NCBI RefSeq assembly: GCF_037892545.1
Contig: NZ_JBBKBG010000009.1
Span: forward strand, 11,514 to 75,513
Reading direction: 5' to 3'
DNA length: 64,000 bases
Source of the DNA: Pseudogracilibacillus sp037892545
GTDB lineage: Bacteria > Bacillota > Bacilli > Bacillales > Amphibacillaceae
The notes beneath the pieces are model-generated. The model was not told the origin of the DNA and made no database searches. It saw only the letters and a list, made by a program, of their open reading frames with translations. The translations under genes were made by a program, and so were the position numbers. This document shows, one piece after another, positions 34,738 to 43,033 of this stretch; position 1 is the first letter of the stretch, and every line of letters starts with the position of its first letter.

Positions 34738-34884
34738 ATTCTTGCAACTTTGGATTGTATTCTTGCAACTTTGGGCCATATTCTTGCAACTTCGGGTTGG
34801 ATTCTTGCAACTTTGGGCCATATTCTTGCAACTCCGGGTTGGATTCTTGCAACTTTGGGCCATATTCTTGCAACTTCCAAGTTT
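34738..34884. repeat. 21-bp tandem repeat array (ATTCTTGCAACTT satellite), locus 2
   Basis: Seven units at 34738, 34759, 34780, 34801, 34822, 34843 and 34864. Core ATTCTTGCAACTT is the same as in the array at 18949-19265 and has the same orientation. Spacers alternate between TGGGCCAT-like and CGGGTTGG-like versions, suggesting expansion of a 42-bp double unit. It lies between convergent EamA and ahpF. The remaining 34586-34737 and 34885-35073 hold no feature I can support. Confidence 0.9.
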
Positions 34885-35073
34885 CCATATTTATACTTTA
34901 AAATTGCATAACGATTTCATCCCATAAATGGAGATACACTTAGTTTTAGCAGAGTACGTACATCACCACTGTGTCTATTCTTATCCTGCATTAGGATGGA
35001 CTCTCTCTTTAGATATCGTGGTAGGGAAACCAACTTTATCTTATTACGATAGGAAACATTTTCAAATACATAA

Positions 35074-35109
35074 AAAATGAGCTTATCCAACGGTGGATAA
35101 GCTCATTTT
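35074..35109 (-). terminator. Terminator of ahpCF
   Basis: 16-bp perfect stem AAAATGAGCTTATCCA (35074-35089) / TGGATAAGCTCATTTT (35094-35109), 4-nt loop, adjacent to the ahpF stop. Confidence 0.9.
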
Positions 35110-35110
35110 A

Positions 35111-36667
35111 TTATGCTTTTACTTTTGCAAATTTCTCTGCATTTTTTACGACGTAATCGTACGCACTTAATGATGCTGTTGCTGATGCACCCATTGAAAT
35201 AATAATTTGGTTATAAGCAGAATCTGTACAGTCTCCTGATGCGTAAACACCTGGAACATTTGTCGCTCCGTACTTATCTACGATGATTTCACCCATTTTA
35301 TTTTTTTCCACTAAGTCACCGAGCCAAGCAGTGTTTGGTACTAATCCAATTTGAACAAAAACACCTTCTAATTCAATATGTTTTTCTTCCTCTGTTGCTC
35401 GATCAATATAAGTAATTCCATCTACAACATCTGTACCTGTAATTTCAGTCGTTTGTGCTTGTGTAATAACTGTTACATTTGGTAAACGATGAAGACGGTC
35501 TTGTAAAACAGAATCCGCTCTTAACTCCTCACCAAACTCTATAACTGTTACATGTTCTACGATACCTGATAAGTCGATAGCAGCTTCAATTCCAGAGTTT
35601 CCTCCACCGATTACTGCAACACGCTTACCTTCAAATAATGGACCATCACAATGTGGACAGTATGCAACACCTTTATTACGGAATTCCTCTTCACCAGGAA
35701 CTCCTACTTTACGCCAACTTGCTCCTGTTGATAAAACAACTGCTTTACTTTTTAATGTTGCGCCATTTTCTAGTTCTAATTCTACATAATCATTTACTTG
35801 TAAACTTTTTGCACGTTGTAAATCCATCACATCAATGTCATAATCTTTTACATGCGATTCTAGGTTTGCTGCTAATTGTGGACCTTCAATACGGTTCACA
35901 CTTATAAAGTTTTCGATAGTAGCTGTATCTAAAATTTGTCCACCGAATCGTTCTGCAACAATTCCAGTACGGATTCCTTTTCGTGCAGCATAAATTCCTG
36001 CTGTTGCCCCACCAGGGCCTCCTCCAACAACTAATACATCAAATGGGTCTTTATTAGCAAATTCACTTGCATCAGGTCCTGAACCTAATTTAGCTAAAAT
36101 TTCTGGAATTGTAATACGTCCACCGTTGAATTCTTCACCATTTAAGAATACCGTTGGGACAGCCATGATTTTCTTTTCTTCTACTTCTTGTTTGAATGTA
36201 GCACCATCAACCATTGTATGTGTAATGTTCGGATTTAATACAGTCATGATGTTTAATGCTTGTACTACTTCCGGACATACTTGACATGTTAAGCTTACAT
36301 ACGTATCAAAATGGTATGTGCCATCTAAATTTTTCACCTGTTCAGCTACAGCTTCATCAATTTTTGGTGCTCTACCACTAACTTGTAATAAAGCTAATAC
36401 TAATGAAGTGAACTCGTGGCCTAAAGGTAGACCGGCAAAAGTTACGCCAGTCTCCTCTTTTCCACGGTTAATGCTGAAACTAGGTGTACGATTTAAGACT
36501 GTATGTTCAATTGTTATTTTAGACGATAATGAAGCTAATTCATCTACTAAAGATGTCATATCTTCTGAAGCTTTGTCATTTCCGACACTTAGCTTAATTG
36601 TTACATCATCTTCTAAAAGCTCCATATATTGTTTTAATTGTGCTTTCATATCAGCATCTAATATCAT
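35111..36667 (-). CDS. ahpF: Alkyl hydroperoxide reductase subunit F (AhpF)
   Basis: 518-residue NADH:peroxiredoxin reductase that recycles AhpC. The N-terminal domain contains two tandem thioredoxin folds with the CQVC redox pair near residue 128. The FAD-binding motif VVGGGPGGATAG lies near 213; the second redox centre CPHCDG near 340; the NAD-binding VIGGGNSGIEAAID near 353; the C-terminal FAD motif GVYASGDCTDSAYNQI near 475. AAGGAGTG precedes the ATG. It follows ahpC by 12 nt in one operon. Confidence 0.96.
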   Translation of the reverse strand: MILDADMKAQLKQYMELLEDDVTIKLSVGNDKASEDMTSLVDELASLSSKITIEHTVLNRTPSFSINRGKEETGVTFAGLPLGHEFTSLVLALLQVSGRAPKIDEAVAEQVKNLDGTYHFDTYVSLTCQVCPEVVQALNIMTVLNPNITHTMVDGATFKQEVEEKKIMAVPTVFLNGEEFNGGRITIPEILAKLGSGPDASEFANKDPFDVLVVGGGPGGATAGIYAARKGIRTGIVAERFGGQILDTATIENFISVNRIEGPQLAANLESHVKDYDIDVMDLQRAKSLQVNDYVELELENGATLKSKAVVLSTGASWRKVGVPGEEEFRNKGVAYCPHCDGPLFEGKRVAVIGGGNSGIEAAIDLSGIVEHVTVIEFGEELRADSVLQDRLHRLPNVTVITQAQTTEITGTDVVDGITYIDRATEEEKHIELEGVFVQIGLVPNTAWLGDLVEKNKMGEIIVDKYGATNVPGVYASGDCTDSAYNQIIISMGASATASLSAYDYVVKNAEKFAKVKA

Positions 36668-36679
36668 TTAAAGCACTCC

Positions 36680-37249
36680 TTAAATTTTACCTACTAAGTC
36701 TAAGCTAGGTTTTAATGTTTCCGCGCCTTCTTCCCATTTAGCTGGGCAAACTTCGCCTGGGTTATTACGTACGTATTGAGCAGCTTTAATTTTAGAAACT
36801 AAAGTACTTGCGTCACGTCCAATTCCGTCTGCGTTAATTTCTGCAGCTTGTACAACACCATCTGGATCGATAATGAACGTTCCACGTTGTGCAAGACCTG
36901 CTTCTTCATCTAACACGTCAAAATTACGTGAAATTTTTTGAGAAGGGTCCCCAATCATAATGTACTCAATTTTGCTAATTGCATCTGAGTGGTCATGCCA
37001 TGCTTTATGTGTAAAGTGTGTATCTGTTGATACAGAGTAAACTTCTACTCCTAATTCTTTTAATTCTGCATATTGATTTTGTAAGTCTTCTAATTCAGTT
37101 GGACAAACGAATGTGAAGTCAGCTGGGTAAAAACATACGATACTCCACTTTTCTTGTAAATCTTGATCGGATACTGAGATAAACTCTCCGTTTGCTGGAT
37201 TATATGCCTCTGCGTTAAATTCTTCGATTTTCTTACCAATTAATGACAT
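36680..37249 (-). CDS. ahpC: Alkyl hydroperoxide reductase subunit C, peroxiredoxin (AhpC)
   Basis: 189-residue typical 2-Cys peroxiredoxin. Peroxidatic Cys in PADFTFVCPTE near residue 49, resolving Cys in GEVCPAKW near 168, and the catalytic Arg in the NPSQKISR-like GDPSQKISRNFDV near 121. Detoxifies hydrogen peroxide and organic peroxides with AhpF. A PerR-like box lies between promoter and start codon. Confidence 0.97.
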   Translation of the reverse strand: MSLIGKKIEEFNAEAYNPANGEFISVSDQDLQEKWSIVCFYPADFTFVCPTELEDLQNQYAELKELGVEVYSVSTDTHFTHKAWHDHSDAISKIEYIMIGDPSQKISRNFDVLDEEAGLAQRGTFIIDPDGVVQAAEINADGIGRDASTLVSKIKAAQYVRNNPGEVCPAKWEEGAETLKPSLDLVGKI

Positions 37250-37302
37250 GAAAAATTCCTCCTAAGTATATATTGAATATTATTGACTAATTCATTCCTT
37301 AT

Positions 37303-37356
37303 CAATAATAATTCTAATCTTATATTTATTTTCTACCTTTTCGATACATTTGTCAA
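37303..37356 (-). promoter_or_regulatory. ahpC promoter with PerR-like box
   Basis: Minus strand TTGACA (37356-37351), 17 bp, GAAAAT (37333-37328). Downstream at 37317-37303 TTAGAATTATTATTG matches the PerR consensus TTATAATNATTATAA at 12 of 15 positions. Peroxide-inducible derepression is expected. Confidence 0.68.
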
Positions 37357-37749
37357 GAGTTTGTGTAACTTGTCACATATCGTTCAATTTCTTTCATCAT
37401 CTATAGTATGTTCCATATATGAAACAGTTATACATGTTTTCTATGTATTTTCAGCGATCATTTTATTGCCTACGAATCTCATTTATGAGTCGTATTTCTC
37501 AATTATGATTAAAACAACAATCCGATATGATACAAACATTAACACTCTTAAAAAAACAAACTTTTATGCCTCTACAATTACTTATTATAATCAATTCTAT
37601 ATTAAAATCAATATAAGCAACTTCGATTTTTTTAATATTTACCCTATATCCTATACACATTTTAATTCTCAATTACTTCTACAACAATGATAATAACGAT
37701 TTCGTAGACGTAAAAACAAAATGATAATCATCCAATTTTACAGATGCAC
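37357..37749. other. Gene-free AT-rich stretch upstream of ahpC
   Basis: About 390 bp of AT-rich sequence between the ahpC promoter and the yfkH terminator. A 135-codon plus-strand frame spans it but has no SD, no family resemblance and poor composition. I see no hairpin, repeat or conserved motif. Confidence 0.5.
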
Positions 37750-37750
37750 C

Positions 37751-37799
37751 AAAAAAAGTCGCCCCTTTCAGGAGATTAACCTACTGAAAAAAGGCGACC
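37751..37799 (-). terminator. Terminator of the yfkJIH operon
   Basis: AGGTCGCC/GGCGACTT outer stem (GTCGCC 37759-37764 with GGCGAC 37793-37798) with an inner TTTCAG/CTGAAA pairing and a run of seven T on the minus strand. Confidence 0.82.
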
Positions 37800-37872
37800 T
37801 TCGTGTAATTAAATAGTAATAGCTGTTGGTTCAGCAAAATTGGATACATTGTACCTTACATTGTCACACGGT

Positions 37873-38703
37873 TTATTTTACTTCATATTTCTTTTCTTTT
37901 ATATCTAATATATAAGCATTTAAAACGCCACCAGTATTAATGATAATTCCTGATAAATAAAACCAAATCATCAATATAATGACCGTTCCTAAACTTCCAT
38001 ATGTTGCTGAATAGTTTCCTAACGTATTGACATAAAATGAGAAGCCTAAGGAGGCAATTTGCCATAAAATAGTCGTAAATAATGCACCCCAGACAACATG
38101 AGTCACTTTTATCTTTCTGTTTGGTGCGAATTTATACAAAATAACAAATGCGACAAAGAACGTTAAAGAACTCGTCGAAAGGCGAACGAAATCCCATATA
38201 TCTGCTAAACTATGTAATCCGATTAAACCGAATAATTTTTCTCCAATTAATTTACCAAAAACCGATAACAATAATGCAACTGCAACAACCGTAATCAGGA
38301 CAAACATTAAAAGAAAAGCTACTAAACGGTTTTTTATGAAGGAACGTTCTTCTTCAATTTGATATGCTTTATTAAAAGATTTAGCAATAGCATTAAATGC
38401 GTTTGATGCAGACCAAATTGTACCTAATATACTGACAGACAATAATCCACCACTTCTTGTATTTACTAAGTTCGTTAAGTTCGATTCAATCATAGCGACT
38501 ACTTCTTCAGGCAAGTATGTACCAATACTATCTAAAAATTCATCTACTTGAATGGGCAAAAAACCTAATAATGTCACTAAGAATAATAAGAACGGAAATA
38601 AAGATAAAAGGAAAAAGTATGCCAATTGTGCAGATAGACCCATCACGTCTGCCTCACCTATTCGACGTATCATTTCCTTTGAAAATCGAATGACTTTTTG
38701 CAT
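37873..38703 (-). CDS. yfkH: YihY/BrkB family membrane protein (YfkH)
   Basis: 276 residues, six membrane segments. N terminus MIRRIGEADVMGLSAQLAYFFLLSLFPFLLFL and the signature LVNTRSGGLLSVSILGTIWSASNAFNAIAKSFNKAY are diagnostic of the former RNase-BN/BrkB family. Third gene of the operon after the YtxH-like and phosphatase genes, as in B. subtilis yfkJIH. Function unknown. Confidence 0.9.
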   Translation of the reverse strand: MQKVIRFSKEMIRRIGEADVMGLSAQLAYFFLLSLFPFLLFLVTLLGFLPIQVDEFLDSIGTYLPEEVVAMIESNLTNLVNTRSGGLLSVSILGTIWSASNAFNAIAKSFNKAYQIEEERSFIKNRLVAFLLMFVLITVVAVALLLSVFGKLIGEKLFGLIGLHSLADIWDFVRLSTSSLTFFVAFVILYKFAPNRKIKVTHVVWGALFTTILWQIASLGFSFYVNTLGNYSATYGSLGTVIILMIWFYLSGIIINTGGVLNAYILDIKEKKYEVK

Positions 38704-38741
38704 ATTTTTTCCCTCTCTCCCATTTACGACACACTATCACT

Positions 38742-39014
38742 TTATTTTAAAAATCTATTTACAGTTGATTCAACTTGTTCTAATGCATTGACCGCACCGT
38801 CTACATTATTTTCAACAAAAGATGATACAGATTGTACGGTTTCTTTCATTTGGTCAATTACATCCGATGGGTTTGTAACACAGTTGGTTACATTATCTTT
38901 CAATTGTTCAAGACTGTCCTTTGCATATGTACGTGTTTCCTTATTACATAAACTAACGATCCCACCAATTGCTGCTCCTGCAATAATTCCTGTTAATAGT
39001 TTTCTTTTCCCCAT
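38742..39014 (-). CDS. yfkI: YtxH-like small membrane-associated protein (YfkI)
   Basis: 90 residues. MGKRKLLTGIIAGAAIGGIVSL is a glycine-rich membrane or surface helix typical of YtxH-domain stress proteins, followed by a long amphipathic helix. Position between yfkJ and yfkH matches B. subtilis yfkI. The B. subtilis operon is a stress operon; no equivalent promoter was identified here. Confidence 0.82.
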   Translation of the reverse strand: MGKRKLLTGIIAGAAIGGIVSLCNKETRTYAKDSLEQLKDNVTNCVTNPSDVIDQMKETVQSVSSFVENNVDGAVNALEQVESTVNRFLK

Positions 39015-39025
39015 TTCTCTGTCTC

Positions 39026-39505
39026 CTAACCTTGTATTTTATGTTCTATTTTAATTTTTTCTAATAAAGCATCACATGCTTCACTAACTAGTTCATATGT
39101 ATAATCGAAATTCCCTGTGTAATATGGATCTGGTACATTGACTTCTTTTGCATTCTCTACAACATCCATTAATTTACCAAAATGAAGCATCTTTTTATCG
39201 AACGAATACATATCTTCTATATCCAATATATTTTGTTCATCCATCGCTAATACATAGTCAAATGTATGGAAGTCTTTTTCATTTATTTGCCTTGCTTTCA
39301 TACCATCATATGAAATGTGTAACGTATCTAATTTTCCCCTTGTACCATGATATGGTTGTTTCCCTGTATGCCAACTAGCCGTCCCAGCAGAATCTACTTC
39401 AATCTTCTTTTCCAATCCTGCTTCCTTTACTTTATGACGAAAAACCGCCTCCGCCATTGGGGACCTACAAATATTGCCTAAACAAACGAATAATACACGT
39501 ACCAT
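39026..39505 (-). CDS. yfkJ: Low-molecular-weight protein-tyrosine phosphatase (YfkJ)
   Basis: 159 residues. P-loop VCLGNICRSP (C7-x5-R13) and the general-acid loop DPYYTG near residue 125, both diagnostic of LMW-PTPs; VLAMDEQN near 90. First gene of the yfkJ-yfkI-yfkH operon. Expected to dephosphorylate protein tyrosine in the cytosol; targets unknown. Confidence 0.94.
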   Translation of the reverse strand: MVRVLFVCLGNICRSPMAEAVFRHKVKEAGLEKKIEVDSAGTASWHTGKQPYHGTRGKLDTLHISYDGMKARQINEKDFHTFDYVLAMDEQNILDIEDMYSFDKKMLHFGKLMDVVENAKEVNVPDPYYTGNFDYTYELVSEACDALLEKIKIEHKIQG

Positions 39506-39545
39506 ACTATCTCTCCAATATACTGTTTTTTATATTGTACAATGT

Positions 39546-40211
39546 TTATGAAATAGGTTCAATACATGCTTTTTCATTATGTTTCACATTGTTTACAACA
39601 TCGCTTACGGTATAATAATGAAAATGAACATCGTCTACTTCATCTAAAAATTGTTTTGCTTCCAACGCATTACGAAAACTATCTTTTAACCAAATATCCT
39701 CCGCTTCTTCCGATAAAATAATTGGCATCCGATGATGAATGGGACGTATAGATTCATTCGCCTCTTTTGTTAGAAGCGTGCACGTAAACAACGGGCCATT
39801 TTCATCTTCCCATTTATCCCAAAGCGCCGCAAAACCAAATAAATTTTCCCCATCTACTTGAATACGTTTCGGAATTCTTTCCATGTCTGTTCGTTGCCAC
39901 TCATAGAAACTATCTGCAACAACAATACAACGTTTCCTTGCCATAAGTTGTTTAAAACTAGGCTTTTGATGAGCCGTTTCCATTCGAGCATTAATCATTT
40001 TCGAGCCGATTTTTTTATCTTTTGACCAAGATGGAACTAAGCCCCATTTCAAATATCCTGCCCGCCTTTTTGTACCATCATGGATGACAGCTAGCACATT
40101 TTGACCTGGTGCTACATTATAACTCATTTCAAAATTTGCAATATCTGTTCCAATTTGGAATCGATTTATAATGGTTTGCTTATCTTGCAAAATTGTATAA
40201 CGTCCACACAT
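39546..40211 (-). CDS. SOS response-associated peptidase / abasic-site processing protein (YedK/HMCES family)
   Basis: 221 residues. MCGRYT supplies the catalytic Cys2 that crosslinks to abasic sites in single-stranded DNA after Met removal, so the start must be at 40211 rather than the track-extended 40232. Other family landmarks: YNVAPGQ near residue 31, WGLVPSW near 58, NARMET near 72, and SFYEWQ near 102 with the active-site Glu; HHRMPIIL near 154 supplies the catalytic His. SD AAAGGAGC upstream. It follows the RDD gene. Confidence 0.92.
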   Translation of the reverse strand: MCGRYTILQDKQTIINRFQIGTDIANFEMSYNVAPGQNVLAVIHDGTKRRAGYLKWGLVPSWSKDKKIGSKMINARMETAHQKPSFKQLMARKRCIVVADSFYEWQRTDMERIPKRIQVDGENLFGFAALWDKWEDENGPLFTCTLLTKEANESIRPIHHRMPIILSEEAEDIWLKDSFRNALEAKQFLDEVDDVHFHYYTVSDVVNNVKHNEKACIEPIS

Positions 40212-40228
40212 ATGTGCCAATGCTCCTT

Positions 40229-40717
40229 TCACGGTCGAATAAGAATTACCCTTGTATGACCTATCATATCATGAATTCCTGTTTTTTCTTTTGTAAATGC
40301 TACAACCAAATATAATAATTTAAATCCGAACGCGATATTATATATAAAGCGCCCAACAACTTCACGGAATAATAAATCTATCCATTCTATGGAAGCACCG
40401 TCTTTTCGGACCACTTTTAAACCGAAAACCATCTTCCCTAATGTCGCTTGAAAAAACTTCGTCATACAAACAAAATATGCATAATAAATAATAGTAGAAA
40501 CAATGATAGAAACGGACCATAAGGAAAATAATGATATCTCTTGGATATTTAAAGGTAACAGTGAGCCTACCAAAATCCCTTGTAAACTAATAATAACAAT
40601 CATATCGACTAAATATGCCCAAAATCGCAACCAAAATCCTGCATACTGCATATTGTCTTCTTTTAATTCGCTTGTTCCTCCCAAATCTTCTTTCATGAAC
40701 GACTCATATGTTGTCAT
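40229..40717 (-). CDS. yteJ: RDD family membrane protein (YteJ)
   Basis: About 162 residues with three to four membrane segments. The RDD motif is seen in FWLRFWAYLVDMIVI (R and D of the first helix) and LGKMVFGLKVVRKDG. The AAGGA fits an ATG at 40717 better than the one at 40723. Downstream of sppA exactly as in B. subtilis, where YteJ is associated with the membrane protease SppA. Confidence 0.87.
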   Translation of the reverse strand: MTTYESFMKEDLGGTSELKEDNMQYAGFWLRFWAYLVDMIVIISLQGILVGSLLPLNIQEISLFSLWSVSIIVSTIIYYAYFVCMTKFFQATLGKMVFGLKVVRKDGASIEWIDLLFREVVGRFIYNIAFGFKLLYLVVAFTKEKTGIHDMIGHTRVILIRP

Positions 40718-40734
40718 ATCCATGTTCCTTTCTA

Positions 40735-41724
40735 TTAGTATAAATACATCGCTTGTGGCTTATCTGACTGACGAATTAATTGCATAACCGCCGCTAACTC
40801 ACTATCTTTTTGTTGCAATTTATTTTTAGCTTCCATTACAAAATAGGAAAACATATTTGCTTCTTGGCTGTATTGAATTACTTGTGCATTTTCTAACTCA
40901 TACGTTTCCCTTAAATCTTGCAATGCATCGTTAAATGTACCTATTTCATCTACAAGCCCAACTTTTTTTGCTTGATTCCCTGTATATACTCGCCCATCTC
41001 CGATTTCACGCACTTTTTCCTCAGTCATTTGACGTCCATCGACAATAACTTGGACGAATTCATCGTACATTTCATCAATCATAGATTGTAAAATATCTTT
41101 CTCTTCCTTCGTCATCTCCCTTGAAGGGGACATAATATCTTTATGTTTTCCACTTTTGATCGTGTTGAATGTTATACCATATTTCTCCGCTAAACCAGCA
41201 TAGTTCATTGATTCCATAATGACACCAATCGAACCTGTAATCGTACTAGATGTTGCGTAAATTTTATCAGCTGGTGCTGCTGCATAATATCCTCCAGAAG
41301 CAGCAGTTTCCCCCATCGTCACGTAAAATGGTTTATCATATTCTTCTTGCAATGCAAGTAAACTTTCATGAATTTCTGCTGTCGGTCCTACTGCTCCACC
41401 TGGAGAATTGATTTGCAATAAAACGGCTTTTATACTATCATCTTCTGCTGCTAATTCAATTGTTTTTAACATACGATGATGGCTATATCCTTGACCAAAA
41501 TATGGGGATACAACATCTTCCATAATTGCACCATTTAGTTGTAAAACAGCAATTCTTTCCTCCCAATCTCCATCTTCTATAATTTCTTCTTGATATGTAG
41601 GAGTATCCATCGAAAACAAATCATTTTGTGACATCCTTACAAGAGATGTGTTCAATTGAACCCCAATAGAGACGATGAATAATGACACTACAACAATTAA
41701 AGCAATCCAACGTTTTTTATTCAT
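40735..41724 (-). CDS. sppA: Signal peptide peptidase SppA
   Basis: 329-residue membrane-anchored S49 serine protease. N-terminal anchor WIALIVVVSLFIVSIGVQ. Nucleophile Ser in TSSTITGSIGVIMES near residue 145, and catalytic Lys in KSGKHKDIMSP near 197, the Ser-Lys dyad of Bacillus SppA. It contains LQINSPGGAVGP near 100. ATG at 41724 follows GGAAGG; the ATG at 41742 would contain this SD. Degrades signal peptides and has been linked to lantibiotic resistance. Confidence 0.93.
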   Translation of the reverse strand: MNKKRWIALIVVVSLFIVSIGVQLNTSLVRMSQNDLFSMDTPTYQEEIIEDGDWEERIAVLQLNGAIMEDVVSPYFGQGYSHHRMLKTIELAAEDDSIKAVLLQINSPGGAVGPTAEIHESLLALQEEYDKPFYVTMGETAASGGYYAAAPADKIYATSSTITGSIGVIMESMNYAGLAEKYGITFNTIKSGKHKDIMSPSREMTKEEKDILQSMIDEMYDEFVQVIVDGRQMTEEKVREIGDGRVYTGNQAKKVGLVDEIGTFNDALQDLRETYELENAQVIQYSQEANMFSYFVMEAKNKLQQKDSELAAVMQLIRQSDKPQAMYLY

Positions 41725-41925
41725 GTGCGAACTTCCTTCCATAAATTTTATTCTATTAAAAATCGTACATGAAAGCTAATACAAGTACAATTATTTTCAT
41801 GTAAAATGTAAATGAAATTGTAGCAAGGTCTAATGCCGTTTGTTATTTTCACATACAAAAACAGAGTACTCTCTCATAATTTTAAAGTAACGAAACAATA
41901 ATTTACAATATGCTGAACATAAAAT

Positions 41926-41975
41926 AAAAATCGGTCATATTTATCTTTTCGTGATAAACATGACCGATTTTTATT
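41926..41975 (-). terminator. Terminator of the CAP-domain gene
   Basis: AAAAATCGGTCATATTTATC (41926-41945) with GATAAACATGACCGATTTTT (41953-41972). The core GGTCA-(Y/R)-TTTATC ... GATAAACATGACC recurs at 56100-56143. Confidence 0.82.
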
Positions 41976-42013
41976 ATTTAGAAACTAGTTATGTCCCAGT
42001 CTCTACCTATTTA

Positions 42014-42640
42014 TTATTTTCCGATAAATTGTTGTGTCCAATAGTTTCCATTTTCAATATACCCAATACCAATATGTGTATAATCTTCGTTTAAAATGTT
42101 TGCACGGTGCCCTTCACTATTCATCCAAGCATCGACAACTTCTGCAGGTGTGCGTTGACCCATTGCAATATTTTCTCCAGCTGTTCGATATGTAATACCA
42201 AACTGTTCCATCATATCAAACGGCGAACCATAAGTTGGACTTTGGTGATCAAAGTATCCATTTTTCGCCATATCATTCGATTTTTCACGAGCAACTTCAC
42301 TTAATTTCGCATCAAGTTGTAATGGAGCTAAGCCATTTTTTTCACGTTCTACATTCGTTAATGTTAATACTTCTTGTTCGAAAGCATTAATTTCTTGATC
42401 ACTTGTTTCTTCTGTAGCCTGTTCTTCCTCCTCAGGAACTTGCTCTACCTCTTCTTCAACTTGATTTGGAAACCACTGATTCCAACAATGATCAAATGAA
42501 AATTTATCTTGCTCAGCTGATGGTTGTTGTACATCATTTGGTTCATCAACAGGCATTGTTGCGGATGCAAAAACGTGATCACCTGCTCCTATCCATACAC
42601 ACGCAATTGCAAACATTGTAATAAAAAACTTCTTACTCAT
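42014..42640 (-). CDS. Secreted CAP/SCP domain protein (YkwD-like)
   Basis: 208 residues. Signal peptide FFITMFAIACVWIGAGDHVFA, then an acidic Glu/Gln-rich linker (EEEVEQVPEEEEQATEET) near residues 65-83 and a C-terminal CAP domain. Landmarks are LTNVEREKNGLAPLQLD near 98, SPTYGSPFDMMEQFG, AGENIAMG, and the His/Glu cavity in GHRANILNEDYTHIGIGY. ATG at 42640 is preceded by AAAGGAGTGGAAG. Similar to YkwD/SafA-associated proteins of Bacillus; enzymatic activity unproven. Confidence 0.88.
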   Translation of the reverse strand: MSKKFFITMFAIACVWIGAGDHVFASATMPVDEPNDVQQPSAEQDKFSFDHCWNQWFPNQVEEEVEQVPEEEEQATEETSDQEINAFEQEVLTLTNVEREKNGLAPLQLDAKLSEVAREKSNDMAKNGYFDHQSPTYGSPFDMMEQFGITYRTAGENIAMGQRTPAEVVDAWMNSEGHRANILNEDYTHIGIGYIENGNYWTQQFIGK

Positions 42641-42955
42641 TTCTTCCACTCCTTTTCGTTTGTGCATTTATCATAGCATCTATTTTTTGTTATATTAGAA
42701 CCGTATTTTTCCAATACATAAAGCAACCCTGTAAACCTTTATATATTGCTTTTTTTGACGCAACTTTTTGGATAATATTTTACAAAATGGATGTTTTTAC
42801 CTTGAATATGGTATTGACAACTTTTTAAATGAGCTCTATTGTTACATCTTTATTGCTCATTTATAACAAAACCTATTTACAAAATTATCTGAATATTGTA
42901 ATATATAATTAATAATCAATCTCCCTAACTCTTTCATGTGTTTAAAGGGTATGTG
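42641..42955. other. Divergent intergenic region with candidate promoter of the acyl-CoA dehydrogenase leader
   Basis: Contains a TTTACA-N17-TAATAT candidate promoter on the plus strand (42876-42881 and 42899-42904), an AAATGAGC/GCTCATTT hairpin near 42827-42862, and a CCTGTAAACCTTTATATAT motif at 42728-42746 also found at 10376-10394. No ORF was supported. Confidence 0.4.
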
Positions 42956-43007
42956 GCCAGTTTTAGATTAACTTGATGACAAAGTTAGCTAGAACTGGCT
43001 TTTTCTT
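42956..43007 (+). terminator. Terminator-like hairpin in the acyl-CoA dehydrogenase leader (possible attenuator)
   Basis: GCCAGTTTTAGATTAACTT pairs with AAGTTAGCTAGAACTGGC (42956-42999) with two mismatches, followed by TTTTTCTTT. No plus-strand gene precedes it; the previous gene is on the other strand. It therefore lies between a promoter and the acyl-CoA dehydrogenase start. Confidence 0.65.
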
Positions 43008-43033
43008 TAGTAAGATATCGAAAAGGAGGATGT

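Noticed and set aside
37283..37690. 135-codon plus-strand frame upstream of ahpC
   Set aside because: It overlaps the ahpC promoter and PerR-like box, has no SD and extreme AT-driven composition.
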